Shown here: in pieces, positions 34,318-46,190 of the stretch
How the letters are laid out: each line of letters starts with the position of its first letter
Position numbering within the stretch: position 1 is the first letter of the stretch
Source of the DNA: Allobosea sp.
Lineage (GTDB): Bacteria; Pseudomonadota; Alphaproteobacteria; Rhizobiales; Beijerinckiaceae
Direction of reading: 5' to 3'
DNA length: 64,000 nucleotides
Assembly (NCBI RefSeq): GCF_017308075.1
Contig: NZ_JAFKFX010000033.1
Location: 110,356 to 174,355 of the forward strand
Made by a program: the position numbers and the translations under genes
The notes under the pieces: model-generated
What the model was told of the DNA's origin: nothing
Databases searched by the model: none
What the model saw: only the letters and a program-made list of their open reading frames with translations

Positions 34318-35286
34318 ATGCTCTCCGTTTTTGCTTCCGCCCTCGCCCTTCTCGGCCGCTACGGCACACAGGGCTTTGCCCTCTCGATCCTGCTCGGCCT
34401 GGCCCTGCCGCAATTTTCCGCCGCGGCGCGTCCGCTGCTGCCGATCACGATCTTCTGCTTCACCACGGTCGTCTTCATGCGGGCCGATTTCGCCGTGATC
34501 GCCGGGCTGGTGCGCCGGCCGGCGAAGCTTGTCGCAACCTGTCTCTGGCTGATGGCAGCGCCCGCCTTGCTGATCGGCGCCGCCCTGCTTCTGATCGGGC
34601 GTGAGGCGCTCGACCCCGGCCTGCTGCTCGGCATCGCCCTGCTCGGCTCCGCGCCGCCGATCATGTCCTCGCCCGCGGTCGCCATCCTCTATGGCTTCGA
34701 GCCCTCGCTGATCATCGCCGGCGTCATCGTCACGACCATCGTCAGCCCGCTGGTCGCGCCGTTCCTGGTCGACTGGCTGGCCGGTGCCGCCGTGCCGCTC
34801 GACCGACTGGCATTGACCTTCCGGCTCGTCCTGTTCATCGGCGGCGGCATCGTGGTCGCCGCAGCGATCAGGCGCTGGCTCGGCGCCGCGCGCATCCGCG
34901 AGCTGAAGCCCAATCTCGATGGCTTCGGCGTGCTGATGTATTTCATCTTCGCCATCGCCGCGATGGATGGCGTGACCGACGCCGCCCTTGCCCGGCCGGG
35001 TCAGGTCGCTCTCTTCGCCGCAGTCGCCTTCCTGGTTTCGGCGGTCGGCCTCGCCAGTGCCTGTCTGCTGCTCTGGCGCTTCCCCGTCTCGGAACGCTTC
35101 ATGATCGGCTACGGTACCGGACAGCGCAATATGGGGCTGCTGGTCGCTGCGCTCGGCGCCGGCGTGCCGCCGACGACCTATCTCTTCTTCGCCGTCGCCC
35201 AGTTTCCGATCTATCTGCTGCCCTGGCTCCTGCGCGGTATCGCGGCTCGGATCAGGCGGCGGGAGGCGCCTGCTGACTCGCCCTGA
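34318..35286 (+). CDS. BASS-like sodium-dependent membrane transporter
   Basis: An integral membrane protein of about 322 aa. Ten hydrophobic segments begin with LSVFASALALLGRYGTQGFALSILLGLALP. LGSAPPIMSSPAVAILYGF and RFMIGYGTGQRNMGLLVAALGAGVPP occupy the positions of the two conserved polar breaks in BASS-type transporters. It is only distantly related to the other BASS gene at 31845. GTG starts at 34285 and 34287 lie upstream of the chosen ATG. It is divergent from the D-amino-acid dehydrogenase-like gene, sharing the operator-like gap. Confidence 0.72.
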   Translation: MLSVFASALALLGRYGTQGFALSILLGLALPQFSAAARPLLPITIFCFTTVVFMRADFAVIAGLVRRPAKLVATCLWLMAAPALLIGAALLLIGREALDPGLLLGIALLGSAPPIMSSPAVAILYGFEPSLIIAGVIVTTIVSPLVAPFLVDWLAGAAVPLDRLALTFRLVLFIGGGIVVAAAIRRWLGAARIRELKPNLDGFGVLMYFIFAIAAMDGVTDAALARPGQVALFAAVAFLVSAVGLASACLLLWRFPVSERFMIGYGTGQRNMGLLVAALGAGVPPTTYLFFAVAQFPIYLLPWLLRGIAARIRRREAPADSP

Positions 35287-35333
35287 CTGGAAGTAATGGG
35301 ACGCTCGCTCCAAGAAAACCTGGAGCGACGACC

Positions 35334-36011
35334 ATGATCACCCTCTATTCAGGGCCGCTGAGTCTGTTTTCGCGCAAGGTCGAGATCGCATTGCGCGAGA
35401 AGGCCTTGCCGTTCGAGCGGATCATGGTGCCGTTCAACCAGACCACCGGCTACGACCCCAAGCATCCCGAAGTCGTCGCCATCAACCCCAAGCAGCAGGT
35501 CCCGGTGCTGAACGACGACGGGATCGTGCTCTACGATTCGACGGTGATCCTCGAATACCTCGAAGACGCTTACCCCGAGCCGCCACTCTTTCCGCTTTGT
35601 CCCGGCGCCCGGGCCCGCTGCCGGCTCGACGAGCTCTATGCCGACGAGATCATGCTGCAGGCGTTGAAGCCGCTGATGCACCGCACCAGCCCACCGAACA
35701 CAGACCAGATCCGGCGACTTGCGCAGGAGGCCGACGCGCTGATCGCCGAACAGGCGCTGGAAAAGCACTATGCCGGACTCGAGGACCGGCTCGCCGGCCG
35801 TGAATTCTTCGGCGACGCCGTTTCTGTCGCCGACATCGCCCTGTTCATGGGCGTGCTGTTCTCGCTTCGCCTGGGCGGCCCCTCGCTCGCCCCTTTCGAC
35901 GGCCTGTCGCGCTGGTTCGAGCGGCTGAAGCTGCGGCCGGCTTTCGCGCAGGCCACGGTCGAGATCGCCGAAGCCGACCGGCGCCTGTCGTTTCCGCTGA
36001 AGCGGGCGTGA
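35334..36011 (+). CDS. Glutathione S-transferase family protein
   Basis: A 225-aa GST. The N-terminal thioredoxin-like domain has LYSGPLSLFSRKVEIALREKALPFERI, with Ser residues at the glutathione-activating position, then NPKQQVPVLNDDG (cis-Pro) and LYDSTVILEYLEDAYPEPPLFP (glutathione gamma-glutamyl contact). The C-terminal helical domain (about 90-215) follows with GDAVSVADIALF. It lies 47 nt after the transporter gene, on the same strand. The substrate is not predictable. Confidence 0.9.
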   Translation: MITLYSGPLSLFSRKVEIALREKALPFERIMVPFNQTTGYDPKHPEVVAINPKQQVPVLNDDGIVLYDSTVILEYLEDAYPEPPLFPLCPGARARCRLDELYADEIMLQALKPLMHRTSPPNTDQIRRLAQEADALIAEQALEKHYAGLEDRLAGREFFGDAVSVADIALFMGVLFSLRLGGPSLAPFDGLSRWFERLKLRPAFAQATVEIAEADRRLSFPLKRA

Positions 36012-36054
36012 ATTCAGTCGGTATTGGGCGCTCTCTATTTCCGTGCATGGCCGC

Positions 36055-36175
36055 GATCATCCCAGGCGGAGCGAAGCGCAGACCCGGGACTCATGCCTGG
36101 ACCTCTTTCGGAAAAGCTCCGAAATGGATCCCGGATCGGCGCCGCTGACGCAACTTGTCCGGGATGACACCGGAA
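36055..36175. repeat. Intergenic repeat upstream of rpe
   Basis: It contains ATCATCCCAGGCGGAGCGAAGCGC..GACCCGGGA, CGGAAAAGCTCCGAAATGGATCCCGGATCGGC and TGTCCGGGATGACACC. The ATCATCCC and GGGATGA ends are complementary. It shares units with the repeat at 22264-22366. Confidence 0.55.
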
Positions 36176-36213
36176 TGGTTTCGCGATCGAACGAAACAGG
36201 CTAAACGCCGCGC

Positions 36214-36897
36214 ATGAAAAACACGATCCGCATCGCACCCTCCATCCTTTCCGCCGACTTCGCCAAGCTCGGCGAGGAAGTCCGCGCCATCGATGAAGCC
36301 GGCGCCGACTGGATCCATTGTGACGTGATGGACGGGCATTTCGTGCCCAACATCACCTTCGGGCCCGATGTGCTGAAGGCGATCCGACCGCATACGAAGA
36401 AGTTCTTCGACGTCCATTTGATGATCGCCCCGGTCGATCCTTACGTCGAGGCCTTCGCCAAGGCCGGCGCCGACCTGATCTCCTTCCATGTCGAGGCCGG
36501 GCCGCATCCGCACCGCACGATCCAGGCGATCAAGGCGCAGGGCAAGCAGGCCGGCCTCGTGCTCAATCCCGGTACGCCCGCAAGCGCCGTCGAGCCCCTG
36601 CTCGACGACCTCGATCTCATCCTCTTGATGACGGTGAATCCCGGCTTCGGCGGCCAGAGCTTCATCCATTCGGTGGTCGACAAGATCGCGCGGGTCCGCG
36701 CCCTGATCGGCGAACGGCCGATCGCGCTCGAGATCGACGGCGGCGCGACACCCGAGACGGCACCGCTCGCGGCGAAGGCCGGCGCCAATGTGCTGGTCGC
36801 CGGCTCGGCCGTGTTCAAGGGCGGCCCCTCGGCCTATGCCGGCAACATCGCCGCGATCCGCAAGGCGGCCGAAGCGGCGCGCGGCGACTGGGTCTGA
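36214..36897 (+). CDS. rpe: Ribulose-phosphate 3-epimerase
   Basis: A 227-aa TIM-barrel enzyme with every family signature: [17 protein letters not shown] at the N-terminus, [27 protein letters not shown] (metal His and catalytic Asp), [14 protein letters not shown], and [29 protein letters not shown] (second catalytic Asp and phosphate site). It interconverts ribulose 5-phosphate and xylulose 5-phosphate in the pentose phosphate pathway. The gene stands alone between repeat-containing gaps. Confidence 0.96.
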   Translation: MKNTIRIAPSILSADFAKLGEEVRAIDEAGADWIHCDVMDGHFVPNITFGPDVLKAIRPHTKKFFDVHLMIAPVDPYVEAFAKAGADLISFHVEAGPHPHRTIQAIKAQGKQAGLVLNPGTPASAVEPLLDDLDLILLMTVNPGFGGQSFIHSVVDKIARVRALIGERPIALEIDGGATPETAPLAAKAGANVLVAGSAVFKGGPSAYAGNIAAIRKAAEAARGDWV

Positions 36898-36915
36898 GGC
36901 GCAACCGAAGGCCAT

Positions 36916-37065
36916 TAGACCCTCATTCCGGGGCGCAGCGTCAGCGGCGAGCCCGGAATCCATAATCGCGACCGGGCTCGGTAGTCCGCGGCACCGACAC
37001 AGTCAGTTTCAGCCCGTGTTCATGGGTTCCGGGACCGGGCCTGCGGCCCGCCCCGGAATGACGGC
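36916..37065. repeat. CATTCCGGGG-type repeats between rpe and the DUF1428 gene
   Basis: CTCATTCCGGGGCGCAGCG...CGAGCCCGGAATCC and, 60 nt on, GGTTCCGGGACCGGGCCTGCGGCCCGCCCCGGAATGACGG. The outer CATTCCGGGG and CCCCGGAATG units are complementary, so the whole stretch could pair. The flanking genes converge. Confidence 0.6.
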
Positions 37066-37091
37066 ACAGCGATCGATCGAACCTCGAACGT

Positions 37092-37442
37092 TCAAAGTTC
37101 GATCTGCGCGAAGCCGCCATAGATCAGGCGCTTGCCGTCGAAAGGCATCGGATTGGCGCCGGGCTGCATGCGCGGATCGGCCATGATCTTCTCCCAGCCG
37201 GCATCGCGCGCCGCCTTGCTCGGCCATTCCACCCAGGAGAAGACGACGACCTCGTCCTCCTTCGCCTCGACGGCCCGGAAGAAATCGGTCTGCTTGCCGC
37301 GCGGGACATCGTCGCCCCAGTACTCGGCGACCTTCGTCGCGCCATATTCCCTGAACAGCGGCGCAGCCTTGCGGGCATGTTCGGCATAGGCCTCGCGATT
37401 GGCGGCCGGCACGGCCGCGACGAAACCATCGACATAGGACAT
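37092..37442 (-). CDS. DUF1428 family protein
   Basis: A 116-aa protein starting MSYVDGFVAAVPAANREAYAEHARKAAPLFREYGATKVAEYWGDDVPRGKQTDFFRAV, followed by VVFSWVEWPSKAARDAGWEKIMADPRM and GKRLIYGGFAQIEL. This is DUF1428, a dimeric ferredoxin-like (dimeric alpha-beta barrel) protein of unknown function, often seen as a small stand-alone gene. Start 37442 has a GGAGGAAAA ribosome binding site just upstream. The frame continues to 37490 without support. Confidence 0.87.
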   Translation of the reverse strand: MSYVDGFVAAVPAANREAYAEHARKAAPLFREYGATKVAEYWGDDVPRGKQTDFFRAVEAKEDEVVVFSWVEWPSKAARDAGWEKIMADPRMQPGANPMPFDGKRLIYGGFAQIEL

Positions 37443-37623
37443 CGCGTTTTCCTCCTTTGGGTCTGCCGGCACTCTCGGGAGAAAGAGCACCGCCCCCAGC
37501 CGGCGCGGACGCTAGGCAAGGCGATGGTCCGAAGCTGTCAGCAGCGGCCCCGGCATTTCCGTCCACGGCCCGCACGTGCTAGCGAGCGCGCAAGGAAACC
37601 TCTGTCCAGTTGCGAGCCCGCCG

Positions 37624-38931
<1,308 letters not shown>

Positions 38932-38977
38932 TGGCTGCGTCTATGGACATCGGCGTCTTCATGGCTATCTAGCGGCC

Positions 38978-39544
38978 ATGAAGACCTCCGACGCCGACAT
39001 CCTCATCATCCCCGGCTGGTCCGGCTCCGGGCCGGACCATTGGCAGAGCCGCTGGGTCGCCAAGCTCTCCAGCGCCCGCCTCGTCGAGCAGGAGGACTGG
39101 TACAAGCCGGCCCGCGACGCCTGGGCGAACCGCATCGTCGCGGCGGTGCGCGCCGCGACCAAGCCCGTCGTCCTCGTCGCCCATTCCTGCGGGGTCAGCA
39201 CCGTCGCGCATGCGGCCGAGCACCTGAAGCCGGGAGAGGTCGCCGGCGCTTTCCTGGTCGCTCCGGCCGCCGAGCGGGCCAAGCGCTCCATCCCGGGCAT
39301 GGGCGCCGACTTCATCGAGCACCGGCGCGAGCCCCTGCCCTTCCGCTCGGTGCTGATCGCCAGCACCAATGACAGCTACTGCACGCCCGAGGAAGCGAAG
39401 GCGCTGGCCGAAGCCTGGGGCTCCGAATTCGTCGATGCCGGCGAGAGCGGGCATCTCAACGCGGAATCCGGCCACGGCCCCTGGCCGGACGGGCTGCTGC
39501 GCTTCGCCGGCTTCATGCGCAGCCTCAGCGTCCTGCGGCACTGA
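38978..39544 (+). CDS. RBBP9/YdeN family alpha/beta hydrolase
   Basis: A 188-aa serine hydrolase-like protein. DILIIPGWSGSGPDHWQSRWVAKL is the family's N-terminal signature; VLVAHSCGVSTVAHAA holds the nucleophile Ser; IASTNDSYCTPEEAKALAEAWGS carries the Asp; GESGHLNAESGHGPWPDG holds the His. The physiological substrate is unknown. It begins 46 nt after purB on the same strand. Confidence 0.9.
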   Translation: MKTSDADILIIPGWSGSGPDHWQSRWVAKLSSARLVEQEDWYKPARDAWANRIVAAVRAATKPVVLVAHSCGVSTVAHAAEHLKPGEVAGAFLVAPAAERAKRSIPGMGADFIEHRREPLPFRSVLIASTNDSYCTPEEAKALAEAWGSEFVDAGESGHLNAESGHGPWPDGLLRFAGFMRSLSVLRH

Positions 39545-39643
39545 CGGACGCCAGCACGATCCCGCCCCGAGCCATTCCGGGTCGGGCTCGTGCCCTGCAC
39601 ACGGCCCCTCGCATCGCGCTTCGGCCGCGTGCCGCGGATCACG

Positions 39644-40306
39644 TCAGTTCGCAGCGAAGCAGTAGAGCAGTCCGGCTCCACCAGTGCTCCTCAGAGCATC
39701 CTGGCTGCAGCCGCGCGACAGATGCGACATGTTCCAGGATTTCGCGGCCGCCGAATCGTCCAGTCCCGAGCGGTCATGGTGGCCGAGCATCACGACGCCC
39801 TCGGTTCCGCTCCTGGTGTAGTTGCCGCAGGTCCGGTCCTCGCCCGGGCCGAAGGCCGTGCCGTCGGCTTGCGAGCCCGTCAGGATGTCGTGCTGATTGG
39901 GCGTGTCGCCGCGGCCATTGACGATCTCGCCCTTCTCAGTGAGCGCGGTCTGCTTGGTGAGGTTCGCCGCGGCGCCATGCAGCTCGGCGAGGCTGCTCGC
40001 GATCACCGCCCCCTTGGCGTTGCGCCAGGGTCCGGCGCCGATCCGGTCGCGCGCATTCACCGCCGCCGCCCCGTCCGCCGCCTGCGTCGAGAGATAGGCC
40101 CGCCAGGCCTTGCCGCCGGCGCCGACCACCTGGGCGAGACGCTGGCAGATCGCATCGGCGCCGGCGAGCCCACCGAGATCGGCTCCCTTGCCGGAGCCGG
40201 CGCTCGTCACGAAGAAGCTCATCTCGGCAGTCTGGGCCTGGCCGGCGCTCGCCGTCAGCACCAGCAGACCAGCGGCGGCGGCAAGTTCAGTCCATCCGAC
40301 ACGCAT
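39644..40306 (-). CDS. Secreted lectin-like (DUF1554-type) protein
   Basis: A 220-aa protein with a signal peptide (ELAAAAGLLVLTASAGQAQ). The mature part resembles the DUF1554/collagenase-like lectin fold: FFVTSAGSGKGADLGGLAGADAICQRLAQ, KAWRAYLSTQAADGAAAVNARDRIGAGPWRNAKG, and a C-terminal half with Cys pairs (DRTCGNYTRSG, HLSRGCSQDALRSTGGAGLLYCF). The Cys residues probably form disulfides in the periplasm or outside. It is on the same strand as the liv operon but separated from it by a terminator. Confidence 0.72.
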   Translation of the reverse strand: MRVGWTELAAAAGLLVLTASAGQAQTAEMSFFVTSAGSGKGADLGGLAGADAICQRLAQVVGAGGKAWRAYLSTQAADGAAAVNARDRIGAGPWRNAKGAVIASSLAELHGAAANLTKQTALTEKGEIVNGRGDTPNQHDILTGSQADGTAFGPGEDRTCGNYTRSGTEGVVMLGHHDRSGLDDSAAAKSWNMSHLSRGCSQDALRSTGGAGLLYCFAAN

Positions 40307-40530
40307 CGCTCGACCCTCCCGTCCTGTTCCGCGTTCCGGGACGCGTCGCACCGGTTGGCCTGTCCAAATTCGGAGACGGGCAAGGCGACCGACCCGCTGC
40401 CAGTTTAGCATGGCCTTGGCCTCGGTGCGGAATCGCCCCCGGCTCGGCAAGCTCGCACCGTTTCCCGACGGGCGGCACGAAGCCGGCGCGATAGGTCACC
40501 TGTTGCGAAGAGGTCCGATACCCGTCAACG

Positions 40531-40560
40531 AAAACCCGCCCCGGATCGCTCCGGAGCGGG
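40531..40560 (-). terminator. Rho-independent terminator of the liv operon
   Basis: Read on the minus strand, CCCGCTCCGGA - GCGA - TCCGGGGCGGG forms an 11-bp stem with one G-U pair, followed by TTTTCGTT. It lies about 35 nt after the stop of the substrate-binding protein gene. Confidence 0.8.
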
Positions 40561-40595
40561 CTCGTTTCAGGCCTGAGAAAGTTCAGCCGCCGAGA

Positions 40596-41711
40596 TCAGT
40601 TCTCGACATAGGTGATCTTGCCGTCGGCGCCCTTCTTCCAGGTGTAGATCGTGTAGTCCGGGCGGGTGATGTCGCCCTTCTTGTCGAAGCCGAGCTTGCC
40701 GATCACCGTGTCGACCGGCGCGCCGCCCTGCAGGGCCGCAGCGATCTTCTTCGGATCGGTCGAGTTCGCGCGCTTGGCGCCTTCGGCCATGATCTGCACC
40801 GCCGCATAGCTGTACAGGGTGTAGGCTTCCGGCTTGAACTTGCGGGCCTCGAACTTCTTCAGGACGGCGGCCGCCTCCGGACGCTTCTGCGGATCCGGCG
40901 GGAAGGTCATCAGCGTGCCCTCGACGCCCGGCCCGCCGATCGTGGCGAACTCGTCGGTGGTGATGCCGTCGCCCGAGATCAGCACGGTCTTGAGGCCCTG
41001 GTCGCGCATCTGGCGCACGATCAGGCCGCCTTCGGTGTGCAGGCCGCCCCAGTAGAGATAGTCCGCGCCCGTCGACTTCAGCTTCGAGATCAGCGCCGAG
41101 AAGTCCTTCTCGCCGGCGTTGACGCCTTCATAGAGCACGTCCTTGACGCCCGCCTTGGTCAGGCCCTTGCGGGTCTCGTCGGCGAGGCCCTGGCCATAGG
41201 TCGTCTTGTCGTGGACGATCGCGATCTTCTTGCCCTTCAGGGTCTTGGCGATGTACTCGGCCGCGACGCCGCCCTGCTGGTCGTCACGTCCGCAGGTGCG
41301 GAAGACGTTCCACAGACCGCGCTCGGTGATCTTCGGGTTGGTCGCCGACGGGCTGATCATCAGGATGCCGTTCTCGGCATAGACTTCCGATGCCGGCATG
41401 GTGACGCCGGAATTGAAGTGGCCGAGCACCCATTTCACGCCGTCGCCGACGAACTTGTTGGCGACCGAGACGCCCTGCTTCGGATCCGAGACGTCGTCGC
41501 CGAGCGAGATCGTGATCTTCTGGCCGAGCACGCCGCCGGCCGCGTTGATGTCCTCCACCGCCTGCTCGGCGCCGTTCTTGAGCTGCGCCCCGAAGGCCGC
41601 GTTCGGGCCGGTCAGCGGGCCGCCGACGCCGAGCTTGATCTGTGCATTGGCCACGCCGGAAAAGGCGAGGACCGCGCCAAGGGCGATTCCGCCCAAGAGC
41701 AGCTTCTTCAT
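40596..41711 (-). CDS. Branched-chain amino acid ABC transporter, substrate-binding protein
   Basis: A 371-aa periplasmic binding protein with a signal peptide (KKLLLGGIALGAVLAFSGVANA) and a mature N-terminus QIKLGVGGPLTGPNAAFGAQLKNGAEQAVEDINAAGGVLGQ, typical of LivJ/LivK. VLGHFNSGVTMPASEVYAENGILMISPSATNPKITERG contains the ligand-binding Ser/Thr cluster. It captures leucine-type amino acids for the LivHMGF permease encoded upstream in the same operon. It is last in the operon, preceded by a 150-nt gap with a hairpin that may allow higher expression than the permease genes. Confidence 0.93.
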   Translation of the reverse strand: MKKLLLGGIALGAVLAFSGVANAQIKLGVGGPLTGPNAAFGAQLKNGAEQAVEDINAAGGVLGQKITISLGDDVSDPKQGVSVANKFVGDGVKWVLGHFNSGVTMPASEVYAENGILMISPSATNPKITERGLWNVFRTCGRDDQQGGVAAEYIAKTLKGKKIAIVHDKTTYGQGLADETRKGLTKAGVKDVLYEGVNAGEKDFSALISKLKSTGADYLYWGGLHTEGGLIVRQMRDQGLKTVLISGDGITTDEFATIGGPGVEGTLMTFPPDPQKRPEAAAVLKKFEARKFKPEAYTLYSYAAVQIMAEGAKRANSTDPKKIAAALQGGAPVDTVIGKLGFDKKGDITRPDYTIYTWKKGADGKITYVEN

Positions 41712-41740
41712 GTCTCGTGACTCCCCTGTCTTTCATTGAA

Positions 41741-41763
41741 CGGGTCGGCCAGGAGCCGGCCCG
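41741..41763 (-). promoter_or_regulatory. Intercistronic hairpin before the liv substrate-binding protein gene
   Basis: On the minus strand CGGGCCGGC - TCCTG - GCCGACCCG forms a 9-bp stem with one G-U pair, 30 nt before the start of the binding protein gene. No U-run follows, so a role in mRNA stability or processing is more likely than termination. Confidence 0.5.
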
Positions 41764-41861
41764 TCTCGGCGCGTGGTGCCACCGTGGAGCGCAGTCTTGC
41801 GCTTTTTCAGGATGCTGTCACGCGGCAAGGACGTGAACTTTCGTGGTGTTTTTCGCCCCTT

Positions 41862-42215
41862 TCAGGCGCTTTCCCGAGCCTTCCAGGTGAAGGGGCCGGT
41901 GCGCTCGTAGAGCCAGCGATACTGGGTCGTCATCTGCCGCGTACGGTTGTACCGCCAGCCCGCCAGGCCGAAGGCGAACAGCACCAGCGTGTCGACCAGG
42001 TAGTAGTGGAGGGTCAGCAAGGTCGCCTCGAACAGGGCGAAATGGATGAAGCGGATGACCAGGCCGAGCACCAGCGTATAGGCGACGAGCTGCAGGAAGG
42101 GCCGCCAGGTGATCGCCACCGCCCGGCCCGTCATCCAGGCGGCCCAGCCGCCGATCACCACCGTGACGAGAAGGAACAGCCAGATCGTCGGCTCTTCGTA
42201 GAGGATGCCCTGCAT
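41862..42215 (-). CDS. DUF6867 small membrane protein of the liv operon
   Basis: A 117-aa protein with three hydrophobic helices (IWLFLLVTVVIGGWAAWMTG, FLQLVAYTLVLGLVIRFIHFALF, TLVLFAFGLAGW) and a basic C-terminal part RYNRTRQMTTQYRWLYERTGPFTWKARESA. It matches DUF6867, found inside alphaproteobacterial liv operons. It lies between livF and the binding protein gene. Its role in the transporter is unknown; an accessory membrane subunit is plausible. Confidence 0.8.
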   Translation of the reverse strand: MQGILYEEPTIWLFLLVTVVIGGWAAWMTGRAVAITWRPFLQLVAYTLVLGLVIRFIHFALFEATLLTLHYYLVDTLVLFAFGLAGWRYNRTRQMTTQYRWLYERTGPFTWKARESA

Positions 42216-42258
42216 CACCGTGCTCCCATCCGGCCTGCGCCGCTCCGAACCGACGCCT

Positions 42259-42990
42259 TCAATGCCGCCCGCCTTCGAGATAGGCGGCACGCACCTGCGG
42301 ATTGGCGAGGAGTTCCTTGCCCGAACCGCTCATGGTGATGAGGCCGTTGACCATGACATAGCCGCGATGGGCGAGCTTCAGCGCATGGAAGGCGTTCTGC
42401 TCGACCAGGAAGACGGTCAGCCCCTGGCTGCGGTTGAGCTCGGCGATCGCCTCGAAGATCTGCTTGACGATCAGCGGCGCGAGGCCGAGCGAAGGCTCGT
42501 CGAGCAGGAGCAGCTTCGGCCGCGCCATCAGCGCGCGCGCGATCGCCACCATCTGCTGCTCGCCGCCGGACAGGGTGCCCCCGCGCTGCTGCAGCCGCTC
42601 CTTCACCCGCGGAAAGAGCGTGCACATCTTCTCGAGGTCTTCGTCGAAATACTGCAGCCCCGCGACGGCCGCGCCCATCTGCAGGTTCTCCAGCACGGTC
42701 ATGCGCGGGAAGATCCGGCGCCCTTCCGGTGACTGGGCGATGCCGATGCGGGCGATCTCGTGGCTCGGCATCCGCGTGATGTCGCGTCCGTCATAGGTGA
42801 CGGTGCCTTCACGGGCCTGCGGATTGCCGAAGATCGTCATCATCAGCGTCGACTTGCCGGCACCGTTGGCACCGATCATCGTGACGATCTCGCCCTGGTT
42901 GACGTCGATATCGACCCCTTTCAGCGCGATGATCTTGCCGTAGAAGGTCTTGACGCCGCGAACGCGCAGCAGCGGCTGTGCCTCGCTCAT
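42259..42990 (-). CDS. livF: Branched-chain amino acid ABC transporter ATP-binding protein LivF
   Basis: A 243-aa ABC ATPase from [20 protein letters not shown]. Walker A is GANGAGKST, the signature motif is LSGGEQQM, Walker B is LLLLDEPSLGL and the switch His is in VFLVEQNAF (Gln variant typical of LivF). It energises uptake with LivG. Its start overlaps livG's stop by 4 nt. The open frame continues to 43290 opposite livG codons; that part is not used. Confidence 0.95.
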   Translation of the reverse strand: MSEAQPLLRVRGVKTFYGKIIALKGVDIDVNQGEIVTMIGANGAGKSTLMMTIFGNPQAREGTVTYDGRDITRMPSHEIARIGIAQSPEGRRIFPRMTVLENLQMGAAVAGLQYFDEDLEKMCTLFPRVKERLQQRGGTLSGGEQQMVAIARALMARPKLLLLDEPSLGLAPLIVKQIFEAIAELNRSQGLTVFLVEQNAFHALKLAHRGYVMVNGLITMSGSGKELLANPQVRAAYLEGGRH

Positions 42991-43885
42991 AGGCCGACCT
43001 CCGCTTCCACGGCCGCGACCTCTTCGTCGTCGACGCCGAGATAGGCGGCGATGACCTTCGGGTCCGCCTGAATCTCCTTCGGCGTCCCGTCGGCGATCTT
43101 GGTGCCGTAGTCGAGCACCACGACATGGTCCGAAATTTCCATCACCACCGACATGTCGTGTTCGATCAGCAGCAGCGCCGTGCCGAGATCCTTGCGGATC
43201 GACAGGAGCAGGGTGTTGAGTTCGAGGCTCTCGCGCGGGTTGAGGCCGGCGGCCGGCTCGTCGAGGCAAAGCAGCACCGGGTCGGTGCACATCGCGCGGG
43301 CGATCTCGAGCCGGCGCTGATCGCCATAGGGCAGATCACCGGCCGGGTCGTCGGCCCGGTGGATCAGGTTGATCTTCTCGAGCCAGAACTTGGCCTTCTC
43401 GATCGCCTGCTTTTCCCGCACCTTGTAGCTGCGGGCGCCGAGCACCCCGAGAAAGGTGAACCCCGAGGCGATCATCAGCGGGTTGTGCTGCGCGACCAGG
43501 AGGTTCTCCAGCACCGTCATGCCGCTGAACAGGCGGATGTTCTGGAAGGTGCGGCCGATCTTCGCTTCCCAGGCGATGCGGAAATCCGGCATCCGCTCGA
43601 GCAGATGGACGGAGGCCCGGTTGATCGAGGAGACGCCGCGCTGGGTCGTGTCGGCGATCAGCTGGTCGGTGTCCGGCAGCGGATGGATCAGCGCCATCCG
43701 CCCCTCGGTCGGCTTGTAGAAGCCGGTGATGCAGTTGAACACCGTGGTCTTGCCCGCGCCATTGGGCCCGATCAGCGCGGTGATCTCGCCGGTGCGTGCC
43801 TCGAAGGAGAGATCGTTCACGGCGGTGAGGCCGCCGAAGCGCATCGTCAGATGCTCGACCTTGAGCAGGGTGATCGCATCGCTCA

Positions 43886-43886
<1 letters not shown>
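42987..43886 (-). CDS. livG: Branched-chain amino acid ABC transporter ATP-binding protein LivG
   Basis: A 299-aa ABC ATPase, longer than LivF as usual. Walker A is GPNGAGKTT, the signature region reads [15 protein letters not shown], Walker B is [13 protein letters not shown] and the switch is [33 protein letters not shown] is the characteristic LivG insertion. The C-terminal tail is extended and acidic ([16 protein letters not shown]). It overlaps livF by 4 nt and livM by one base. Confidence 0.95.
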
Positions 43887-45268
<1,382 letters not shown>

Positions 45269-45272
45269 CGCG

Positions 45273-46190
45273 TCAGACCTTCTCGACTTCGGGCCGGCCA
45301 AGGATGCCGGAAGGCATGAACACGAGCACCACCGCCAGGATGCAGAAGGCCGCGACATCCTTGTAGTCGATGGTGAAATAGGCCGACCACATCACCTCGA
45401 TCAGGCCGATCAGCAGCCCGCCGAGCACGGCACCGGGCAGCGAGCCGATGCCGCCGAGCACCGCCGCGGTGAAGGCCTTCACGCCGGGCACGAAGCCGTC
45501 ATGGAAGGAGACCACGCCGTAGAGCACGAGGTACATCACGCCAGCGACGGCTGCGAGCGCGGCGCCCATCACGAAGGTGATCGAGATCGTGCGGTCGACG
45601 TCGATGCCGAGCAGGGACGCCATCTTGCGGTCCTGCTCGCAGGCCCGCTGGGCCCGGCCGAGCGAGGTCTTCTGCACGATGAACCAGAAGGCGGCCAGCA
45701 GCACGACCGTCGAGACGATGATGATGATCTGCTTGTAGGAGATCGAGACCGGGTAGGTCGCGCTGTCGATCAGCAGGATCGACTTGTTCAGCATCGGCGG
45801 CGTCGGCTTGTTGCGCGGCCCCTGCACGACCTGGACGAAGTTCATCAGGAAGATCGACATGCCGATCGCCGAGATCAGCGGCGCGAGGCGGAACGAACCG
45901 CGCAGCGGCCGGTAGGCGACCCGCTCGATCGTCCAGTTCCACAGCGAGGTGAAGAACATCGCCAGGATCAGCACGAAGAACAGCGACAGCACGATCAGCC
46001 CGGCTCCGAGCCAGGCCGAGATCAGCATGAAGAAGATCAGCGCAATGAAGGCCGAGAGCATGAAGACGTCGCCATGGGCGAAATTCACCATGCCGATGAT
46101 GCCGAAGACCATCGTGTAGCCGATGGCGATGAGGCCGTAGATCGACCCCAGGGTCAGCCCATTGATGAGCTGCTGGACGAAGACTTCCAT
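45273..46190 (-). CDS. livH: Branched-chain amino acid ABC transporter permease LivH
   Basis: A 305-aa permease from MEVFVQQLINGLTLGSIYGLIAIGYTMVFGIIGMVNFAHGDVFML, the standard LivH N-terminus. GRAQRACEQDRKMASLLGIDVDRTISITFVMGAALAAVAGVMY is the coupling region and VLGGIGSLPGAVLGGLLIGLIEVM closes the protein. It is the first gene of the liv operon, so the promoter should lie in the 384-nt gap upstream. LivM starts 4 nt downstream. Confidence 0.95.
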   Translation of the reverse strand: MEVFVQQLINGLTLGSIYGLIAIGYTMVFGIIGMVNFAHGDVFMLSAFIALIFFMLISAWLGAGLIVLSLFFVLILAMFFTSLWNWTIERVAYRPLRGSFRLAPLISAIGMSIFLMNFVQVVQGPRNKPTPPMLNKSILLIDSATYPVSISYKQIIIIVSTVVLLAAFWFIVQKTSLGRAQRACEQDRKMASLLGIDVDRTISITFVMGAALAAVAGVMYLVLYGVVSFHDGFVPGVKAFTAAVLGGIGSLPGAVLGGLLIGLIEVMWSAYFTIDYKDVAAFCILAVVLVFMPSGILGRPEVEKV